A stretch of DNA of 5,254 bases, taken from positions 1 through 5,254 of the forward strand of contig CAYSUS010000211.1 of NCBI GenBank assembly GCA_964434165.1. Reading direction: 5' to 3'. The notes under the pieces are model-generated. The model was not told the origin of the DNA, did no database searches, and saw nothing but the letters and a program-made list of their open reading frames with translations. Position 1 is the first letter of the stretch. Every line of letters begins with the position of its first letter. The position numbers and the translations under genes were made by a program. Below, one piece after another: positions 1 to 5,254 of this stretch. The DNA is from CAYSUS01 sp964434165 (GTDB taxonomy: Bacteria; Planctomycetota; Planctomycetia; Pirellulales; Thermoguttaceae).

Positions 1-1100
1 CGACCAACATGAACGTCAACGAGGTGCTTGCCAATCGGGCGCTGCAAATCCTCGGTCACTCGCTGGGCGACTACCGCACGGTCAGTCCGCTGGACGACGT
101 CAACCGCCACCAATCGACCAACGACACCTATCCCACCGCCCTGCGCGTGGCCGCGGTGTGGGGACTGCGGGAACTGGAGCAGGCGGTCGTCGCCCTCCAG
201 GAGGCCTTCCAGGAGAAGGAGCGCGCGTTCGCCTCGGTGGTCAAGGTGGCACGCACGCAGCTCCAGGACGCCGTGCTCACCACGCTGGGGCGCGAGATGG
301 GGGCCTACGCCGAGGCCTTCGGGCGCGACCGCTGGCGGATCTACAAGTGCGAGGAGCGGCTCCGCGTGGTCAGCCTCGGCGGCACGGCCGTGGGCACCGG
401 CCTGGGCGCGCCGCGGCAGTACATCTTCCGCGCCGTGGAGCACCTCCGCCAGATCACCGGGCTGGGGCTGGCCAGGGCGGAGAACCTGGTCGAGGCCACG
501 CAGAACGCCGACGTCTTCGTCGAGGTCAGCGGCATCCTCCGCGCCGCGGCTTCGAACCTGCTCAAGGTGTCCACGGACCTGCGCCTCCTCTCGTCGGGGC
601 CCGAGGCGGGGCTGGGGGAGATACGCCTCCCGCCACGCCAGGCGGGAAGCTCGATCATGCCCGGCAAGGTCAACCCGGTCGTCCCCGAGGCCGCCGGCCA
701 GGCGGCGATCGCCGTGATGGGCTGCGACCAGATGGTCCTCCAGGCGGCCAGCCTGGGCAACCTCGACCTCCACCAGTTCCTGCCCCTGGTGGCCGACGCC
801 CTGCTCACCTCGCTCGACCTGCTCACGGCGGCCTGCGGCACGCTCGCGCGGCTGTGCGTGGCCGGCATCGAGGCCGACCAGGAGCGGTGCCGCCAGCACG
901 TCCACGGCAGCACGGCCACGCTCACGGCCCTGGTCGATCGGCTGGGCTACGAGAAGACGGTGGAAGTGGCCCTGGCCTGCGAGCGGTCGGAGAAGACCGT
1001 GCGCCAGGTGGTGCTCGAGCGCGGACTCTTGTCGGCCGAGGAGTTCGACGATCTCACCTCGCCCGCGCGCGTGACGCGCCTGGGCTCGGAAGGTAGGTAG
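1..1100 (+). CDS. aspA: Aspartate ammonia-lyase (aspartase), 5'-truncated by the window edge
   Basis: Cytoplasmic enzyme that reversibly deaminates L-aspartate to fumarate and ammonia; it belongs to the fumarase/aspartase superfamily and is normally a homotetramer with composite active sites. The reading frame is open from base 3, and the ATG at 9 lies inside the conserved block TNMNVNEV, so it is not the true start; about 100 N-terminal residues are missing compared with the roughly 470-480 aa usual for the family. Numbering from that internal Met, visible motifs are DDVNRHQSTND (substrate binding, about 29-39), RTQLQDA (82-88) and the superfamily signature GSSIMPGKVNP (213-223), whose first Ser (S214) should be the catalytic base on the mobile loop. 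RTQLQDA, rather than the RTHLQDA of fumarase C, and LPPRQAGSS before the signature point to aspartase. The C-terminal VVLERGLLS block also matches AspA. One oddity is Leu90 where a Pro follows QDAV in most relatives. The frame ends at TAG 1098-1100. Confidence 0.9.
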   Translation, partial: TNMNVNEVLANRALQILGHSLGDYRTVSPLDDVNRHQSTNDTYPTALRVAAVWGLRELEQAVVALQEAFQEKERAFASVVKVARTQLQDAVLTTLGREMGAYAEAFGRDRWRIYKCEERLRVVSLGGTAVGTGLGAPRQYIFRAVEHLRQITGLGLARAENLVEATQNADVFVEVSGILRAAASNLLKVSTDLRLLSSGPEAGLGEIRLPPRQAGSSIMPGKVNPVVPEAAGQAAIAVMGCDQMVLQAASLGNLDLHQFLPLVADALLTSLDLLTAACGTLARLCVAGIEADQERCRQHVHGSTATLTALVDRLGYEKTVEVALACERSEKTVRQVVLERGLLSAEEFDDLTSPARVTRLGSEGR

Positions 1101-1155
1101 GCAATGCACCCTGACCCGACTGCGCGACCCCGCGACCGCTCTTTCCGCTAGACCC

Positions 1156-1175
1156 TCTCTCGCAAGCGCGAGGGG
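1156..1175 (+). terminator. Small hairpin after aspA, possible terminator
   Basis: The arms at 1156-1163 and 1168-1175 can form an 8-bp stem (two G-T wobbles) around the tetraloop AAGC, 56 bp after the aspA stop codon. No T-run follows, so a classical Rho-independent terminator is not supported. It could equally be a transcript-end hairpin or one of the palindromic repeats common in this spacer. Confidence 0.3.
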
Positions 1176-1187
1176 AGCCGAGACAAC

Positions 1188-1290
1188 CCGAACCGCGACC
1201 GTGAGGGAGCGGCCCCTTGCGGTCGTTCAGCCCACTCAGGCCGCTTGCTGACGCGCGGCTCCGGCTGAGAGCGCGACCGGAGCGGCCCTT
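1188..1290. repeat. Cluster of REP-like module copies in the aspA/ceramidase-like spacer
   Basis: Bases 1188-1211 match the reverse complement of the 24-bp module seen exactly at 2788-2811 and 4414-4437 at 22 of 24 positions. Bases 1241-1264 are a degenerate forward copy, with a 2-bp deletion plus a few substitutions. Bases about 1273-1290 (GCGACCGGAGCGGCCC) look like a further shortened copy in the reverse orientation. The copies therefore form an inverted arrangement and could fold into a stem. The cluster lies between the end of aspA and the ribosome binding site of the next gene and leaves little room for a conventional promoter. Confidence 0.55.
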
Positions 1291-1308
1291 CACAGTCGAC
1301 GCCACTTC

Positions 1309-1314
1309 AAGGAG
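1309..1314 (+). promoter_or_regulatory. Ribosome binding site that fixes the start of the ceramidase-like gene
   Basis: AAGGAG sits 7 bases upstream of the ATG at 1322. It decides the start, because the frame stays open upstream to a TTG at 1217; that extension would translate repeat sequence and displace the signal peptide from the N-terminus. Confidence 0.7.
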
Positions 1315-1321
1315 ACCCGCC

Positions 1322-2797
1322 ATGCCCAACCCCCATCCCCGCAGCGTCCCGTTGACGACCGCCATCGCGCTTTCGCTGGCGGCGCTCGCCGTGATCGCGC
1401 CGCAGGCCCCGGGCGCGGAACTGCTTGTGGGCACGGCCCACACGAGCATCACGCCCAAGGAGCCCGTCGCCCTGGCCGGGCAGCATCGCGTGCGCATCGC
1501 GCGCACGGTGGACAATCCGTGCACGGCCACCGTGCTGGCCCTGGAAGCCCGCGACGGGGAGAAGCCGATCGACCAGGTCGTGCTCGTCTCCTGCGACCTG
1601 GTGGCGATTCGCGAGGGGATCATGGATCGCGTGCGCGAACGGATCAAGCCGCGTCTTGAGGATTTCGACGCTTCGAAGCTGATCCTCGCCGCTACCCACA
1701 CGCACACGGCGCCGGTGACCATGGAGACCCTCTACGACCTGCCCAAGGAAGGCGTGATGCAGCCGAAGGACTACGTGGACTTCCTCGCCGAGCGGCTCGG
1801 CGACGCGGTGGTCGAGGCCTGGGAAGGCCGCCAGCCGGGCGGTGTGAGTTGGACCTTGGGGCACGCGGTGGTAGGGCAGAACCGCCGGGCGGTGTATGCC
1901 GACGGCCACGCCCAGATGTACGGCAGCACGTCGTCGCCCAGCTTCCGCGGCCTGGAGGGCGACGAAGACCATAGCGTGGACATGCTCTTCCTCTGGAACC
2001 GCCGGAAGAAGCTCCGCGCGCTGGCCATCGCGGTCCCTTGCCCTGCCCAGGAGGTGGAGGGCCGCTCCTCGCTCCACGCCGACTTCTGGCACGACGTGCG
2101 CGTGGGCCTCCACGAGCGGTTCGGTGGGGACCTGTGCGTGCTCGGGCTGTGCGCGCCGGCCGGCGACCAGTCGCCGCACCTGATGCTCAACAAGGGGGCC
2201 GAAGCCCGCATGCGCAAGGCCCGCGGCCTCTCCGAGACCCAGGAAATCGCCCGGCGGATCATCCGCGCGGTGGACGACACGTTGTCCATCGCCGAGGGCG
2301 ACATTCGCTTCGACGTGCCGCTGGTGCATCGCGTCGAGACGCTTCAACTCCCTTGGCGCAACATCACGGAGGAGGAGCTGGCCCCCATCCGCGCCCGGCA
2401 TGAGGAGCTGTCGGCCAAGAAGGACCCGTCGAGCAGGGACCTGATCCGCATGAAGCTCGACGAGCGCGTGCTGGGCCGGCTGGAGAAGATGAAGTCCGAG
2501 CCCGGCTACACCATGGAGCTGCACGCGCTTCGGCTGGGCGACGTGGCCATTGCCACGAACCCCTTCGAGCTGTACGTGAACTTCGGGCAGCAGATCGAAG
2601 CCCGCAGCCCCGCACAGCAGACCGTGCTCATTCAGCTCGCGTGCGGATCGGGCGTGTACGTACCGACCGCCTCGGCGCTTCGCGCCGGCGGCTACAGCAC
2701 CAAGCCGCAGGAGGTGATCGTCGGGCCCGAAGGCGGCCAGAAGCTGGTCGAACGGACCGTCCAGGTGCTGGGCGAGATCTGGAAGACCGCTCCCTGA
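1322..2797 (+). CDS. Secreted neutral/alkaline ceramidase-like hydrolase (N-terminal domain only)
   Basis: A 491-aa protein recognisable as the N-terminal catalytic domain of the neutral/alkaline (non-lysosomal) ceramidase family, zinc-dependent amidases. Residues 1-32 form a Sec-type signal peptide: short polar start, hydrophobic stretch at about 11-26, then small residues before ELLVGTA. The domain opens with VGTAHTSITPKEPVALAG. AATHTHTAP (H126, H128) corresponds to the zinc-ligand block of ceramidases, and GDQSPH (281-286) matches their catalytic GDVSPN motif with S284 as candidate nucleophile. E416 in NPFELYVNFG and Y446 or Y458 are candidates for the remaining Glu and Tyr ligands. True bacterial ceramidases are about 640-670 aa with an extra C-terminal domain; that domain is absent here. 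The block that normally carries a second zinc His (FAxHP-like) reads IAVPCPAQE (236-244) instead, so the substrate may not be ceramide. The next gene converges on it. Family membership is clear; the reaction is uncertain. Confidence 0.82.
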   Translation: MPNPHPRSVPLTTAIALSLAALAVIAPQAPGAELLVGTAHTSITPKEPVALAGQHRVRIARTVDNPCTATVLALEARDGEKPIDQVVLVSCDLVAIREGIMDRVRERIKPRLEDFDASKLILAATHTHTAPVTMETLYDLPKEGVMQPKDYVDFLAERLGDAVVEAWEGRQPGGVSWTLGHAVVGQNRRAVYADGHAQMYGSTSSPSFRGLEGDEDHSVDMLFLWNRRKKLRALAIAVPCPAQEVEGRSSLHADFWHDVRVGLHERFGGDLCVLGLCAPAGDQSPHLMLNKGAEARMRKARGLSETQEIARRIIRAVDDTLSIAEGDIRFDVPLVHRVETLQLPWRNITEEELAPIRARHEELSAKKDPSSRDLIRMKLDERVLGRLEKMKSEPGYTMELHALRLGDVAIATNPFELYVNFGQQIEARSPAQQTVLIQLACGSGVYVPTASALRAGGYSTKPQEVIVGPEGGQKLVERTVQVLGEIWKTAP

Positions 2798-2811
2798 CGG
2801 TCGCGGCTCGG
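2788..2811 (+). repeat. REP-like module, exact copy overlapping the end of the ceramidase-like gene
   Basis: This 24-bp stretch (core CTCCCTGACGGTCGCGGCTC) is identical to 4414-4437. It covers the last codons and the TGA stop (2795-2797) of the ceramidase-like gene and continues into the spacer. A degenerate inverted partner lies at about 2843-2859 (GAGCCGCGCCGGTCACC), so the locus has the same inverted-pair layout as the other two spacers. Confidence 0.7.
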
Positions 2812-2818
2812 AAGCCAC

Positions 2819-2851
2819 GCGCGGCTCGGGGAATCGCGCCCCGAGCCGCGC
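2819..2851. terminator. Perfect 13-bp inverted repeat between convergent genes, likely bidirectional terminator or REP stem
   Basis: GCGCGGCTCGGGG (2819-2831) and its exact reverse complement (2839-2851) flank a 7-base loop, giving a very stable GC-rich stem 21 bp after the ceramidase-like stop codon. The position between two converging genes fits a shared transcript end. There is no proper T-tract (only CCTTCTCT follows at 2858-2865), so this may instead be part of the REP-like element that starts at 2788. Confidence 0.5.
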
Positions 2852-2903
2852 CGGTCACCTTCTCTACACACGATCCAGCGACCAACGGGAGCGGCCGTAC
2901 TCG

Positions 2904-2985
2904 CCTGGGTGCGGTAGGACCGGTCTGGCTGGCGGCCCTGCCGCCCTGGGTGCGGTAGCACCGGTCTGGCTGGCGGGCCTGCCGC
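2904..2985. repeat. Tandem duplication of a 41-bp unit (two copies)
   Basis: Units 2904-2944 and 2945-2985 abut directly and agree at 39 of 41 positions; the differences are G2917/C2958 for the first and C2935... region for the second (GGCGGCC against GGCGGGC). Unit 2 contains a perfect small hairpin, GGTGC-GGTA-GCACC (2949-2962), which one mismatch breaks in unit 1. The array ends 9 bp from the stop codon of the minus-strand oxidoreductase gene and lies in the convergent spacer, so it may contribute to transcript ending. No coding potential is apparent. Confidence 0.8.
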
Positions 2986-2994
2986 TCTGTCGCG

Positions 2995-4290
2995 TTAGAC
3001 GCCGGGGATGCGGATGTCGCCGTCCTTGAGCATGGTCACGTTGTCGGTCTCGAAGTCCGCGGCGGTCGGCTTCAGTTGCAGGTTGTAGTACGCGCCCTTG
3101 GGATCCTCGAACATCTCACTCCATTTGATCCGCTTGCCGGTGTAGGCCGCCTCGCGGATGAGGATCGCCGTGGCCGTGGCCCAGGCCACGTTCTGGGCTT
3201 CGTTCAGTTCCTCACCCTTGACGATCGCCCAGAGCAGGTGCGCGTGCTCGGCCACGTACGCGTTCTTGTGGTAGCCGCACTCGGCGTACGGGTCCTTGCT
3301 CTGGATCTCGAAGTCGCCGGGCTTGTTTCGCTCATAGGTGAACTGCTCGCCGACCCAGTTCCAGCAGTCGCCGATCTGGCGGCACATGCTGTGGACGTAC
3401 ACGCCGCCGGGGTACTCGACGTCGCCGCTGAAGAAGTCGTACATGTTGCCGGCCACGCGCCGCGCGCGGAAGCCGAAGCCGCCGGCCGAGACCGGGTGGG
3501 CGCCGATGTACCAGTTGGCGATGTCCAGGTTGTGGACGTGCTGCTCGACGATGTGGTCGCCCGACATCTCGACCCAGATCTGCCACGGTCCGCAGAGCTG
3601 GTCGGGACTGGTGGGGTTGATCGGCGTGTTGGTGAAGATCTTGCCCATGTTCCAGGCAACGCGCCCGGCCATCACGCGCCCGTAGGCGCCGTCCTTGATC
3701 TCCAGGGCCGTGCGGTTGTAGCCCTCGGAGTGCCGCCGCTGGGTGCCGGCTGCGATTCGGAGGCCCTTCTCCTTGGCCTTCTCGCCGGCGGCGAGGAACT
3801 GGCGGATGCCCGGCGGATCGACGCCCACCGGCTTCTCCGTGAAGACGTGCGTGCCGGCCTCGATGCAGGCCTCGAATTGGCGCGGGCGAAACACCGGCGG
3901 CTGGGCCATGACCACGATGTCGGGCTTCTGCTCAAGGACCTTCAGGTAGCAGTCGCCGCCGGAGAAGCACTTGTCCTCGGGCACGTTGTACCGCTTGCCG
4001 GCCCCCTTGGCCTTGCCCTCGAACCAGTCGCCCGTGGCGACGGGCTCGATCTGGAGGCCCCAGCCGTGGGTCTCGTTGAGCCACTGCGCAGCCTCGATGT
4101 GGTTGCCCAAGGCGCCGTTTCCCCGGCCGCCGCAGCCGATCAGGGCCACCTTGAACTTGCGCTTGGTCTCCTGGGCCAGGACGTTGACGACGGGAAACGT
4201 GCCCATCGCCGCCCCGGTCGCCAGGGCCGAGGCCTTGAGGAAGTCGCGGCGGGAGGAGCTGCTTCGGGGGGATTTCTTCGCTTCACTCAT
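2995..4290 (-). CDS. Tat-exported Gfo/Idh/MocA family oxidoreductase
   Basis: A 431-aa protein of the NAD(P)-binding Gfo/Idh/MocA family, typically acting on sugars, cyclitols or their derivatives. SRRDFLKASA (residues 13-22) followed by a hydrophobic stretch to about 39 is a twin-arginine signal, so the folded protein is probably exported with its cofactor bound. The Rossmann motif is VALIGCGGRGNG (48-59). TEKPVG carries the conserved Lys (K153), and QHVHNLD (250-256) supplies the His/Asp pair expected near the active site. The C-terminal block GYHKNAYVAEHAHLLWAIVKG and the following helix are typical of the family's alpha/beta domain. The ATG at 4290 is chosen because AGGAG lies 7 bases upstream; the frame extends to 4443, but that part translates repeat sequence. 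The gene converges on the ceramidase-like gene and diverges from a second family member at 4611. The substrate cannot be read from sequence; Tat-exported relatives include glucose-fructose oxidoreductase and the NAD-dependent GH109 glycosidases. Confidence 0.9.
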   Translation of the reverse strand: MSEAKKSPRSSSSRRDFLKASALATGAAMGTFPVVNVLAQETKRKFKVALIGCGGRGNGALGNHIEAAQWLNETHGWGLQIEPVATGDWFEGKAKGAGKRYNVPEDKCFSGGDCYLKVLEQKPDIVVMAQPPVFRPRQFEACIEAGTHVFTEKPVGVDPPGIRQFLAAGEKAKEKGLRIAAGTQRRHSEGYNRTALEIKDGAYGRVMAGRVAWNMGKIFTNTPINPTSPDQLCGPWQIWVEMSGDHIVEQHVHNLDIANWYIGAHPVSAGGFGFRARRVAGNMYDFFSGDVEYPGGVYVHSMCRQIGDCWNWVGEQFTYERNKPGDFEIQSKDPYAECGYHKNAYVAEHAHLLWAIVKGEELNEAQNVAWATATAILIREAAYTGKRIKWSEMFEDPKGAYYNLQLKPTAADFETDNVTMLKDGDIRIPGV

Positions 4291-4297
4291 GGGGAGT

Positions 4298-4302
4298 CTC
4301 CT
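4298..4302 (-). promoter_or_regulatory. Ribosome binding site of the minus-strand oxidoreductase gene
   Basis: Read on the minus strand, AGGAG lies 7 bases before the ATG at 4290. It selects this start over the longer open frame to 4443 and places the twin-arginine motif at residues 14-15, as expected for a Tat substrate. Confidence 0.7.
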
Positions 4303-4413
4303 ACGACTGGTGGGCCACAGAGGCCAGCCTATGCTTACCCAATGCCGAAAGGTGAGCGCAAGCCGCCATTGTGCCGCGGGACTTGGCCGGACGCAACGGG
4401 GCGGAGTGCCATT

Positions 4414-4477
4414 CGCTCCCTGACGGTCGCGGCTCGGGATCACGCGCTGCGACCGGAGCCACGACCGTCAGGCAGTG
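4414..4477. repeat. Inverted pair of REP-like modules forming a long imperfect hairpin
   Basis: Bases 4414-4437 are an exact 24-bp copy of 2788-2811. Bases 4454-4477 match the reverse complement of that module at 20 of 24 positions. The arms 4416-4435 and 4456-4475 can pair at 18 of 20 positions around a 20-base loop. This is the clearest full inverted pair in the window and has the architecture of a bacterial REP/BIME element. It lies just upstream of the candidate promoter of the plus-strand gene. No associated REP transposase (RAYT) gene lies in the window. Confidence 0.7.
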
Positions 4478-4495
4478 GGGTTCAATCGTCCGTCG

Positions 4496-4524
4496 TTGAC
4501 ACCGTATCGGCCGCCGATGAAAAT
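4496..4524 (+). promoter_or_regulatory. Candidate sigma70-type promoter for the plus-strand oxidoreductase gene
   Basis: A perfect -35 hexamer TTGACA (4496-4501) is followed after 17 bases by GAAAAT (4519-4524), which matches the -10 consensus at 4 of 6 positions. Transcription would start near 4531 and give an untranslated leader of about 80 bases before the ATG at 4611. The match stands out in GC-rich surroundings and is correctly placed and oriented, but it rests on motif similarity only. Confidence 0.4.
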
Positions 4525-4610
4525 GGGAGCCGTGCGCACCTGGGTTTCTCCGTCGCCTTGCGCAGCCTGCCTCCCTGATCTTCAAGTCCCGATCCTCGAA
4601 AGGGCCCGCC

Positions 4611-5254
4611 ATGACCGATCGCCACGCTCCCTCCCAGGCAACTGGCGCCTCCCGCCGCGACTTCCTCAAGACGGCCGGCACGGTCGCCGCCGGGGCCGCC
4701 CTGGCCGGTCCGCTGGCGCGCGGCGTCCACGCCGCGGAGGACAACACGATCAGGATCGCCTTGATAGGCTGCGGCGGGCGGGGCACGGGGGCGGCGGCCA
4801 ACGCCCTTTCGACCAAGGGCCCGACGAAGCTCGTGGCCACGGCCGACTTCTTCGCGCAGAAGATGGCGGGCAGCCTGCACAACCTCGCCAAGAACAAATC
4901 GCTGGCCCCGAAGCTCGACGTGCCGGCCGAGCGCGCGTTTGCCGGCCTGGACGGCTATCGCAAGGCGATCGACGCCGTCGCGCCCGGCGGGGTCGTGCTC
5001 TTGGCCACGCCGCCGGCCTTCCGCCCCATCCACCTGGAATACGCCGTGGATAAGGGCTGCCACGTGTTCATGGAGAAGTCGTTCGCGGTCGACGCCCCGG
5101 GCATCCGCCGCGTGCTGCTCTCCGGTGAGCTGGCCGCGCAGAAGAATCTCAAGATCGCGGGCGGCCTGATGAGCCGCCACTACCTGCCGCTGGAAGAGGC
5201 CGTCCGGCAGATCCACGACGGGGCGATCGGCGAGGTGATCACCTGCTGGGCCTA
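4611..5254 (+). CDS. Second Tat-exported Gfo/Idh/MocA family oxidoreductase, 3'-truncated by the window edge
   Basis: The first 214 residues of a protein homologous to the minus-strand neighbour; the frame is open to the last base, so roughly half is probably missing. ASRRDFLKTAG (13-23), a hydrophobic stretch and VHA-AED near 39-44 form a twin-arginine signal with a plausible cleavage site. The Rossmann motif is IALIGCGGRGTG (49-60). LLATPPAFRP and HVFMEKSFAVDAPGIRR align with MAQPPVFRP and HVFTEKPVGVDPPGIRQ of the neighbour. The conserved Lys is K156, but the residue after it is Ser157 where most of the family, including the neighbour, have Pro. The C-terminal substrate domain lies mostly beyond the edge. 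The start ATG has only a weak ribosome binding site (GAAAGGG, 6 bases upstream). Similar motifs with clearly diverged sequence suggest an old paralogue with a different substrate rather than a recent duplicate. Substrate unknown. Confidence 0.88.
   Translation, partial: MTDRHAPSQATGASRRDFLKTAGTVAAGAALAGPLARGVHAAEDNTIRIALIGCGGRGTGAAANALSTKGPTKLVATADFFAQKMAGSLHNLAKNKSLAPKLDVPAERAFAGLDGYRKAIDAVAPGGVVLLATPPAFRPIHLEYAVDKGCHVFMEKSFAVDAPGIRRVLLSGELAAQKNLKIAGGLMSRHYLPLEEAVRQIHDGAIGEVITCWA

Larger units (their letters stand above)
4291..4610. other. Divergent intergenic region (320 bp) between the two oxidoreductase genes
   Basis: This spacer must contain the promoters of both divergent genes. It holds, from left to right: the ribosome binding site of the minus-strand gene (4298-4302), a stretch at about 4303-4413 in which I find no convincing promoter or gene, the inverted REP-like pair (4414-4477), and a plausible promoter for the plus-strand gene (4496-4524) with an untranslated leader of about 80 bases. 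GAAAGGG at 4598-4604 is a weak ribosome binding site for the ATG at 4611. Confidence 0.7.

Noticed and set aside
9..11. ATG at 9 as the true start of the aspartase gene
   Set aside because: It lies within the conserved TNMNVNEV block about 100 residues into the family, and the frame is open to the window edge.
1188..1290. Repeat copies as part of a CRISPR array
   Set aside because: Copies are few, differ in orientation and spacing, and no regular spacers or cas genes are present.
1217..1321. N-terminal extension of the ceramidase-like gene from a TTG at 1217
   Set aside because: It would translate repeat sequence and bury the signal peptide; the ATG at 1322 has AAGGAG at ideal spacing.
1307..2818. 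503-aa open frame on the minus strand opposite the ceramidase-like gene
   Set aside because: Its translation is rich in Arg, Ala, Gly and His with no recognisable motifs, and the plus strand carries a clear family, signal peptide and ribosome binding site. It is a GC-bias shadow.
4303..4413. Promoter for the minus-strand oxidoreductase gene
   Set aside because: The best minus-strand candidates (TTGCGC with TAAGCA or TAGGCT) match the consensus too poorly at the -10 position to report as a feature.
4291..4443. N-terminal extension of the minus-strand oxidoreductase to 4443
   Set aside because: The extra residues include a translated REP-like module (SRDRQGA) and would place the Tat motif far from the N-terminus; the ATG at 4290 has a good ribosome binding site.
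3076..4578. 500-aa open frame on the plus strand opposite the minus-strand oxidoreductase gene
   Set aside because: Low-complexity Val/Leu/Ala/Asp/Gly-rich translation with no family motif; it mirrors the codon pattern of the real minus-strand gene and runs through the repeat region.
1..5254. A defence, mobile-element or secondary-metabolite system spanning the window
   Set aside because: All four genes belong to common metabolic families with wide spacing and mixed orientation; no transposase, integrase, nuclease, toxin or biosynthetic core gene was seen.

Overview
This is a GC-rich window (about two-thirds GC by eye) with three complete or partial metabolic genes of familiar families and one gene cut by the right edge. 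The gene set suggests a member of the Planctomycetota or a close PVC relative. It combines a secreted ceramidase-like hydrolase of the short, N-domain-only kind with two Tat-exported Gfo/Idh/MocA oxidoreductases, and its intergenic spacers carry a recurring palindromic module. That assignment is inference from gene content; no rRNA or other marker gene is present.

Layout: bases 1-1100 (+) are the 3' three-quarters of an aspartate ammonia-lyase gene whose start lies left of the window. A 221-bp spacer (1101-1321) holds a small hairpin and repeat copies. Bases 1322-2797 (+) encode a 491-aa secreted protein of the neutral/alkaline ceramidase-like family. A 197-bp convergent spacer (2798-2994) holds a perfect 13-bp inverted repeat and a 41-bp unit duplicated in tandem. 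Bases 4290-2995 (-) encode a 431-aa Gfo/Idh/MocA protein with a twin-arginine signal. A 320-bp divergent spacer (4291-4610) holds an inverted repeat pair and a plausible sigma70-type promoter. From 4611 (+) a second, related Tat-dependent Gfo/Idh/MocA gene runs off the right end.

The three exported proteins would act outside the cytoplasm, probably on sugar or lipid-derived substrates, but their substrates cannot be read from sequence. The aspartase is cytoplasmic and has no evident functional link to them. Genes are spaced widely and oriented differently, so this does not look like one operon.

The most noteworthy non-coding signal is a REP-like module of about 24 bp (core CTCCCTGACGGTCGCGGCTC) found in every intergenic gap. 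One exact copy supplies the stop codon of the ceramidase-like gene. I see no CRISPR array, tRNA, rRNA, transposase, phage gene or defence system, and no clear evidence for a previously undescribed system.
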